Source: Caprella mutica
Taxonomy: Eukaryota > Arthropoda > Malacostraca > Amphipoda > Caprellidae
Assembly: GCA_947561585.1 (NCBI GenBank)
Contig: CANNZV010000337.1
Span: 124,001 to 188,000, forward strand
Direction of reading: 5' to 3'
DNA length: 64,000 nt
A model generated the notes under the pieces. It was given only the letters and a program-made list of their open reading frames with translations, had not been told where the DNA came from and did not search any database. The position numbers and the translations under genes are program-made. Shown one piece after another: positions 57,305-64,000 of this stretch (positions are counted from its first letter, which is position 1; every line of letters starts with the position of its first letter).

Positions 57305-57840
57305 GTTACATAGGGTATGGTAATCAGCTGATCGAATCTAGTTTGACGTGACCACCGGGTGACTGGAAATGGCGACTCTGACCACACTATGTAAAATGGG
57401 AAAATCTACTTAAACTTAGTCACTTCCAAATTTATTTATTTTCTTATCAATTACTAATTAGGCATTGGTTAAATTGTATTTCCGTTATTTTTTTCCTTAT
57501 TTGTTATTCATAGGAAGTACAATTTAGCAGTTAACTAGCACTAGTTTAGGCTCCTAGGTAACATATTTCAAGACCCTATTTTTCATAGATAAGTTGAAGA
57601 AATGAACAATAAAAACACACCTGAATCATATCTGCATATTCAACTTTGAGGTTCAATCACCATTTTCGCTTTTCTTTTGCACGAAACCCCTATAAAATTA
57701 CTTTGAACTTCTCGATATTAACATGCAAATACGAGGAATTATTCGCCGCTCGGTCACAAACAAGGAAAGTGTTGTTGTGGTGACGTCATAGTTTTGTGTC
57801 GTCTACTAAGTACTATACCAGTTTATGTTCTTATACCCTG
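57305..57840. repeat. Interspersed repeat family B, copy 3
   Basis: Collinear with 10207-10765, from tacatagggtatggtaatca to gtggtgacgtcatagttttg, including the TGACGTCA octamer. Confidence 0.75.
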
Positions 57841-58156
57841 GCTGTAGGCATCTTGTGACCTTGTCTTTACTCTTTAGTGGTTAGTGCCATGCCTTAGTGT
57901 CATGCTACCTTATTTTCGTCTGCTGGCCGGCTCTTCCACCTTTTAGTATAATGTAATCAAATTATCTCTGGCACCTTATTGGAATTATGGAAAAATATAA
58001 TTGTACCTACCTACTGGAATTAGTCTGGATATACCTAGTTTTTTCTCTCAGCTGTTGTGGTGGACTAGTGATAGGACCTGTCAATTTAGATAAAATGGTT
58101 AAGAAAAAACCCAGCTACAATGCTACATCTAGCATACTAGGCCATAGGTACTTGTA

Positions 58157-59002
58157 ACCCAGTCTGCAGAATGAGTCTCTTCTCCCGCAGAGATTTTATT
58201 TTGAGAGAAAGTTACTCTCTGACTCTCAGCAGCAGATTCAGAATCTCCCGCAGCAAAATTAATGGTTACATAGCCTGACTGCAAGAAATGGTAAACTGTT
58301 CTCCAAGAAATCCCCTATTTTGGCTTTTGTTCTCAGTAAAATACCCAGTCTGCAGAATATGGAACATTTTTTCAAGACTCTCTGCGAGAGTTTTTGATTG
58401 AATTTTAGAAATTGGAGATCTCTGCGGGAGATCTTGAATTAATTCCTATGTTACCATTAATTTAGCTGCGGGAGATTTTGAATTAATTCCTATGTTACCA
58501 TTAATTTAGCTGCGGGAGTTTCTGAATCTGCTGCTGAGAGTCAGAGAGTAGCTCTCAAATAAAAGTCTCTGCGGGAGAAGAGACGCATTCTGCAGACTGG
58601 TAAAATACATGTGAACATAGAAGGAAATTAAGAAATGTTTGCACAGAAAATGTTAAAAATGTCCCATATTCTGCAGATTGGCTCAGCAGCAGATACAAAA
58701 TCTCCCGCAGCTAAATTAATGGTAACATGGGAATCAATTAAAAATCTCCTGCAGCTAAATTAATGGTAACATAGGAATTAATTAAAGATCTCCCGCAGAG
58801 ATCTCCATTTTCTAAAATTCAGTCAAAAACTCCCGCAGTGAGTCTTAGAAAAATGTTCCATATTCTGCAGACTGGCCGCAGCTAAATTAATGGTAACATA
58901 GGAATTAATTCAAGATCTCCCGCAGAGATCTCAAATTTCTAAAATTCAATCAAAAACTCCCGCAGATAGTCATGGAAAAATGTTCCATATTCTGCAGACT
59001 GG
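58157..59002. mobile_element. Nest of CCAGTCTG elements
   Basis: An outer copy begins at 58157 (ccagtctgcagaatgagtct). It is broken by a second element (58274-58681), which itself contains the complete element 58345-58600. The outer copy resumes at 58682 and ends CTGCAGACTGG near 58875. A second right half follows to 59002. Confidence 0.8.
58345..58600. mobile_element. CCAGTCTG element with 8-bp TSD TAAAATAC
   Basis: 256 bp, ends CCAGTCTGCAGAATATGG and inverse CATTCTGCAGACTGG. A perfect TAAAATAC duplication lies at 58337-58344 and 58601-58608. Confidence 0.9.
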
Positions 59003-59560
59003 GGTTATGATTGACCTTCTTACAAAATTTTGAGATGATAATGAGTAAATATTGTTTTATCTTCTAAAAGTGACACCATTATGTCCTACTTTTTCAGCAT
59101 AGCGGCACCGCCCAGAGCCACCAGGAAATGTCTGATGATAAAATTTTACCGTCTGAGCACATTAAATCATACAAATTACAATTGGCAATTGCTTATGCTG
59201 TTATGATTACTTTCGTATAAATTTTGGAGACTAAAAAAGATTCATTAATGAGTAAAATTGTTTTATAAATGACACCATTATGTCCTACTTTTTCAGCCCG
59301 CCTGGGGACAAAATTCTACTGCCTTGGCATATTATATCATACAATTGGTTATGATTGACCTTATGAAATTTGAAAATGATATTCTGTCAAAGTTGGTAGA
59401 TTTTTAGCTACTTATTATTTTATTCCTATGTTACCATTAATTTTTGGTGGATAAATTTTGAAAATGTTGATGGATCATTCAAATTATTGGAAAGTGTTCC
59501 TATTGTTGGAGGATTTTCTCAGCTTTTTGAAAAAATCAGAGTGATTTTGTGAACCAAATA
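59003..59560. repeat. Direct duplication upstream of the neugrin-like gene
   Basis: tgacaccattatgtcctact plus tttcagc occurs at about 59070 and 59270. gttatgattgaccttctt/-att occurs at about 59005 and 59348, suggesting a ~200-340-bp duplicated segment. Confidence 0.5.
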
Positions 59561-59836
59561 CAGACTGGGGTCGGAGTGGTTGTAGACCAATCTGAAAAGA
59601 AGGTCTCCTCAGCACCAATTTGCAAAGTGGCAAATCTCTCTCCAAGATTTTATTTTGAGGACAATCTGTCTCCAAAGATTTTCAAATCTGTCTCCATAAT
59701 GACCAGAATTCTCCAAAATTTCTCTTTTAAACAATTTATTGTAATGATAATAAATTGGCTAATAATAATACTATTTGCTAATGAAGTGATATTTTTTTCA
59801 GATAATTATTTTGTATCTGTTTTAAGTTTGTCAATT

Positions 59837-62800
59837 ATGTCTTCTTTAACAATTCATTTGCAAATGAAAAATTATTTCAAATTAGTACATCTTCTCAGAC
59901 TTGACAATTATCGGAACATAAATTTCTTTCACACAAGTTGTACCAAATGGAAACGTTATTCTCAAGGATCTGGTCCTAGAGGTAAGATTTGCCCAATCCT
60001 TATAGAGTTTTACCACTCTGGCACTCTGCGTAATGTTTCAAAGATTTCAATTTGTTATAAACTGATAGAGGATTTCTCAGATTTTCAGTAGCTACCTAAC
60101 AGCACAATTGAACTGATTTGCTATCTGAAATCATCAATTTTTCTGTATCTCCCTCAGCTACATCCAAATTTCAGAGTATATCATTCAAAGCCAATTAATT
60201 GGCTTACATTTCAAAAATTCAAAACTCGTATATCTAATTTGTTTCAAATTTTGAATTACTTCCTATGTTCCCTTGTTAATTTTGGCTTGAAATCTTCATA
60301 AATGAGTCAAAATTGGCTTGGCTCAGAATTTTGCATGATTTCGGTTCAAAATTGTCTTACAGTTTGCCAGCCTCTGAAACATGGAGCTACATTTATATGA
60401 GAATTAATTCATGATATCCCTCTAGAGACTCTCAAATTTCTAAATTTGTTCTCAGATTTGTCTTTCAGAGTCTTGGAAAAATGATCCATATTCTGCATAA
60501 ATGGATTTTTATGAAATAGCTATATCTTAGACTTAATGTAGCTAGCTGTATCCTAAATGTAGCTAGCTGTATCTTTAATATAGCTAGCTTTATCTTTAAT
60601 ATAGCTAGCTGTATCCTTAATGTAGCTAGCTGTATTCTTAATGTAGCTAACCGTATCCTTTATATAGCTAGCTTATCAATCATTGAAACATCCAATACAT
60701 TGTGTTAACGTTATTCTATTTCTTTCAGATCCGCTTCATCTTTATAACTATGGGAATCTTGTGAAAGAAGCAGAAGAGTACATTAAGACAACTGGAACAG
60801 TACCTACACCAACATTATCTGGAGAAGGGATAGTAGAGAGCTCTAAAATGATATCACAGTAGGTTTGAACTCGTCATAACTAGAGTTGTGACAATATAGT
60901 CATAGATCCCTAAAATATTATAGACGGAGAGAATTAAACAGTATTGAATGATTCTAAACCAGCGGTATATAGTAGCTATTCAATACCATTTTGTTTCGTT
61001 CATTATATTCTCTTATGATACAATATTTTAAAAGCATATTGTCACAACCTTTAGTGATAACCAAACAGGTTTCAGATTTCTCAGTGTAAACAACTACCTA
61101 GGTTTTAATTTTATTTCTATTTCACATTGTTTTGCGAAACATTGAACTAAAGAATTTTCCAAACGGTTACTGAAAAGTTGTACTGTGTTGGTTCTTCAAA
61201 GAATTAAAAACCTATGAAACAAAAAAGCTCCTACCATATAAATGTGCTGTATATTAAAGGACACTGTTCAATTACTTAATTATCAATGCAATAAATTTCG
61301 AAAAGTTTTCTAAGTTAAAATCTTACTGTTCATAACATAATGATTATCATTTATTATTTAACTCTATTTTAATTGGTATCTATGATTCTTGAATTATTGG
61401 ATAAAAATAACTGTAAAATAACAAAACAAAAATTGTGATCGAAAATGTGGAACCGTCCTATAACTTTGAACTTACCCTATTGATGCTGTTTTTAATTGTT
61501 GACTGAAATTTACACTATACCATGATTTTTTTTTAATTTTGCATATCATTTTGAGATAGTAATACAAATCTATACTTGAAAAAGAATTGTTTGACTTTTT
61601 TCTTCTAAATTTGATTTTTAAAAAACTATTCCTGATAAAAATTCACTCTGATTCGAATGTAGATGGATGTGAATTATCAATTATATTGATTTTACTTTTT
61701 CTTTACATATTAAATTTCCAATGAGCATTATTAAAAACTGTTATGGTTCATGTCTATCAATGTTGCTACATTCATTGTGCAGAAGAAACTGGTAGCTATC
61801 TATCTATTCAAAGTATTTAATTTTTGATTCGGACATTACCCTACTTGATTTACTTTAATGGAAAAATATTGTCTTTTTAAACAAACAAAAAATTTACTTA
61901 GATTTGATTGTTAATTTTTAAATTACATTTTAAGTATACTAATTCCAATATTAGCTATTTATTTTATAGATTGAGTTTTTCTTATTCATTATTACATAGA
62001 TGTATTTAAATATTTTGTGTTTCTCTTTCCAGAGATGTTGATTCCAAACTCAATATTAGGAATTTCAAGACTATTGAGCAGAAATATTTTAAAAATCTCT
62101 ACCGAATAAAACCTGGTGAGAAATATTCTCGCTCAAAGGACCCCTTCTTCCAGAAAATTAAAACCAATGCAGAATTTAGCCACTCCCATCATTTTAATCC
62201 AAAGAACAATCATATCAAATCTGAGACAGACCCTGCAATTGCTCTCAACCAAACTGAGAAATATATTCAGGATGCTAAAATGAAGAGCCCTTTAAATCCA
62301 GTAAGTCTCTCCAATCACCTTTACAATCAGAGGCCAATTAGCAACCACAAGAATTCTACCAAATACCGTAACAACAAGGCGAACATTCTATCTCCACAAC
62401 AAGTCTATACTATTCAAAACATCAAGAAAAGGAACTCCTATCTGGCAGAGGAAGAAGAAGATGGTGCTAATGAAAAGAAAGAACAGTCAAAAGAAGCCTT
62501 CAAAAACCTGGGCCCTAACTTGCTAACTTTTGCTATGAAGGAACACATGAGGTTTGTAATAAGCAAATAATTAATATAAAATTATTTTTGTTCATATTCT
62601 TTGCTCCCATTGGAAAGATGCTAAAAGATGATATTAATAACATGACAATTATTCTTTATCAAACTTTCTCCTCTATGTAAATCTATAGAATTTTATTTCT
62701 ATTAATCATTAAAAATCCAAAATTGTTTCCTATCTCTTATGTAGCTACTTAAGAGTTTAGCCATTACCTACCATTTCTTTCTTGGTAAGTGATTGTATTC

Positions 62801-63385
62801 ACGAAGTAGCTTTTCTACATCCATGAGCATTGTCACTGACTGATTTTAGGTAGCTAACTGTATTCACGTAGTAGCTAGCTTTTCTACATGCATGAGCTGA
62901 TATTGAGTGATAGCAGATTATTTTGTTCATGAAGTAGCTAGCTTTTTTCTACCTCCATGAGCATTGTCACAGACTGATGTTAGTTAACCATATTCACGGA
63001 GTAGCTTTTCTACATCCATTAGCAATGTCACTGACTGTTGTTTGGTGACTATTAACAGAGTAGCTTTTCTAACTCCATGAGCTTGTTATTGACTGGTAGT
63101 AGTTGACTTTGTTCATACACCCACTTTCTTTTCTGATTTATTTTTAGATGTCCCTTGTATTGAATTTCTTTTTGATGTCAGTCATATGTACCTTTGGTTT
63201 CAAAACAGATATTTAACCCCTACTAAATTAAATAAGGTTCATATTTTGTAAAGATTAAATTCGTTTTTTTTAATGTAAAAATATTGTCTTTTAAAAAATG
63301 AAGGTACCTCTATTCAAATGATCCTGATAACTGGAGTCCCGAAGCTTTGTCCGATATTTACCCCGTCACTCCGGCTGTTGCAAAG
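59837..63385 (+). CDS. NGRN: Neugrin-like mitochondrial protein, 3' end beyond window
   Basis: Four exons join in frame: 59837-59981, 60729-60858, 62033-62551 and 63304-63385 (donor GTTAGT at 63386). They give 292 residues so far, and the gene continues past the window edge. The N-terminus (MSSLTIHLQMKNYFKLVHLL, then FFHTSCTKWKRYSQGSGPR) is basic with almost no acidic residues, a typical mitochondrial import signal. The middle is hydrophilic and Lys/Asn-rich. From about residue 258 the sequence reads FAMKEHMRYLYSNDPDNW, SPEALSDIYPVTPAVAK. This fits the neugrin/Rrg9 family signature of a conserved helix followed by W-x-P-x2-L-x4-PV(S/T)P. Human NGRN is linked to mitochondrial 16S rRNA and ribosome function. 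The N-terminal extension is longer than in human NGRN. Earlier in-frame ATGs exist, but the region before 59837 is repeat-like, so this start is preferred. Introns carry a 22-bp array, a MITE and an amplified family A copy. Confidence 0.7.
60180..60395. repeat. Family F repeat, uninterrupted copy (inverted)
   Basis: Inverse of the sequence flanking the foldback element at 19.5-20.6 kb (aagccaattaattggcttac through ttggcttgaaatcttcataa to gccagcctctgaaacatgg). Confidence 0.75.
60537..60680. repeat. ~22-bp tagctagctgtatccttaat array
   Basis: Six to seven units of tagctagctgtatccttaat(g/a). The array ends about 50 nt before the acceptor of the neugrin-like exon at 60729. Confidence 0.85.
60883..61050. 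mobile_element. GTGACAATATGC MITE (family I), copy 3
   Basis: gagttgtgacaatatagtca at the left, agcatattgtcacaacctt at the right, and ctaaaccagcggtatatagt inside, inverted relative to 30051-30395. Confidence 0.75.
61340..61479. mobile_element. GGGTAAGTT MITE, partial
   Basis: Half copy: ttggtatctatgattcttga, tgatcgaaaatgtggaaccg, then gaacttaccc/TA. Confidence 0.6.
62795..63225 (-). repeat. Family A, inverted, with 60-70-bp tandem expansion
   Basis: Read on the minus strand this begins gtaggggttaaatatctg and then repeats the unit tcatggatgtagaaaagcta, ctccgtgaa, cagtgacaatgc about five times. This is a different subregion of family A from the one amplified at 11.3-12.0 kb. It lies in the neugrin-like intron 3. 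Confidence 0.8.
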
Positions 63386-64000
63386 GTTAGTGTGGTTTGA
63401 GCTATTTATTTATTAGGCTATTTTTCCTTACATTTTGAATAATAGTCAAGAACTATATCCATAACAATTTAAAAATCGCCTAGCTAACTATGAAAAAGAA
63501 CCGGAAAAGTGTCAAGCTTAAAGGGGGGTGCGGGTAAAATCTAACATTTGTCAATATGTGTTTTAATGGAATCAGCACATTTAATTATGTATGATTACAT
63601 ACTCTGTTCATCTAAATGATACTTATTAAAGAAAAGAAAATTTAATTTATTTTGAAAAAGCGCCATCTAGTGACCAAGAGCACAAGCTTTGAACGAGTCA
63701 TTGACGCCATCTTGTTGTGATTTCTCAAACGTTGTACAAAAAACTTTTGTTCATCTGCTAGTAATATTATTAATTATAACTCTAAAAATACTTAATTTGT
63801 TAGTATATTGTATATAAATTACAAAATTCATATATTTATAGCTTATTTCTGAAGATAAACAGACATTTTATAAACGTTCATGAATATCGTTCTGGAAATA
63901 ATGTAAACAGCGCCATCTATCAGATGATCCCATAAGCTTATGTTAACTAATAAAACCCTATTTTTTCTGAAAATGTAGTGATTTGAGACGAAATATCTCC
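63386..64000. other. Intron of the neugrin-like gene to window end
   Basis: No exon is visible. Two gcgccatcta words (63660-63671 and 63910-63919) lie in a segment with several cgccat/gccatc words. Confidence 0.5.

Noticed and set aside
59549..59836. Extending the neugrin-like protein upstream through the open frame
   Set aside because: The added sequence resembles the nearby ctccaaaga/ggagagaa repeats and starts at GTG; the start at 59837 gives a typical mitochondrial signal.

Overview
The window is AT-rich animal nuclear DNA with long introns and very dense repeats. The spliced genes, the metazoan protein set (AP endonuclease, alkaline ceramidase, CNEP1R1, a neugrin-like mitochondrial protein, a C-type lectin exon) and the mariner-type transposase remnants point to an invertebrate, possibly an arthropod. 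I cannot name the species.

Layout. From 0 to 12 kb there is mostly transposon debris: a dead mariner-type copy split by a Harbinger-like MITE, a mariner-type element with ~210-bp inverted repeats, and a reverse-transcriptase remnant. A possible 3' terminal exon (3781-3962) and one orphan C-type-lectin exon (7792-8007) also lie there. A complete seven-exon AP endonuclease gene (APEX1/Rrp1 family) occupies 12.69-21.46 kb on the minus strand. From 21.8 to 30.9 kb there is repeat DNA, a possible regulatory stretch with two CRE octamers, and a 20 x 71-bp array. The main coding exon of an alkaline ceramidase is at 30.90-31.69 kb (+). It faces CNEP1R1 (34.82-38.72 kb, minus strand), whose four coding exons are all readable. 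From 38.9 to 59.0 kb there are deeply nested non-autonomous DNA transposons plus one unidentified C-terminal exon (45.75-45.87 kb, minus). From 59.84 kb to the window end runs a neugrin-like gene (+) that continues past the edge.

The genes do not form a pathway. Two of them belong to lipid metabolism or its control (ceramidase; the regulatory subunit of the lipin phosphatase), one to DNA base-excision repair, and one probably to mitochondrial RNA/ribosome biology.

The most unusual signal is the placement of tandem arrays. In CNEP1R1 and APEX1, an intronic minisatellite begins exactly at a 5' splice site and its units are copies of that splice junction. In the ceramidase gene, each of 20 nearly identical 71-bp units contains an ATG, three codons and a GTAAGA donor in the correct phase for the coding exon, so the array may be a 20-fold copy of the first coding exon. 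Other arrays sit beside the APEX1 stop codon and its exon 5 acceptor. A second theme is Russian-doll nesting of inverted-repeat elements, with target-site duplications of 8, 9 and 9-10 bp, TTAA, TAA and TA that can be read directly.
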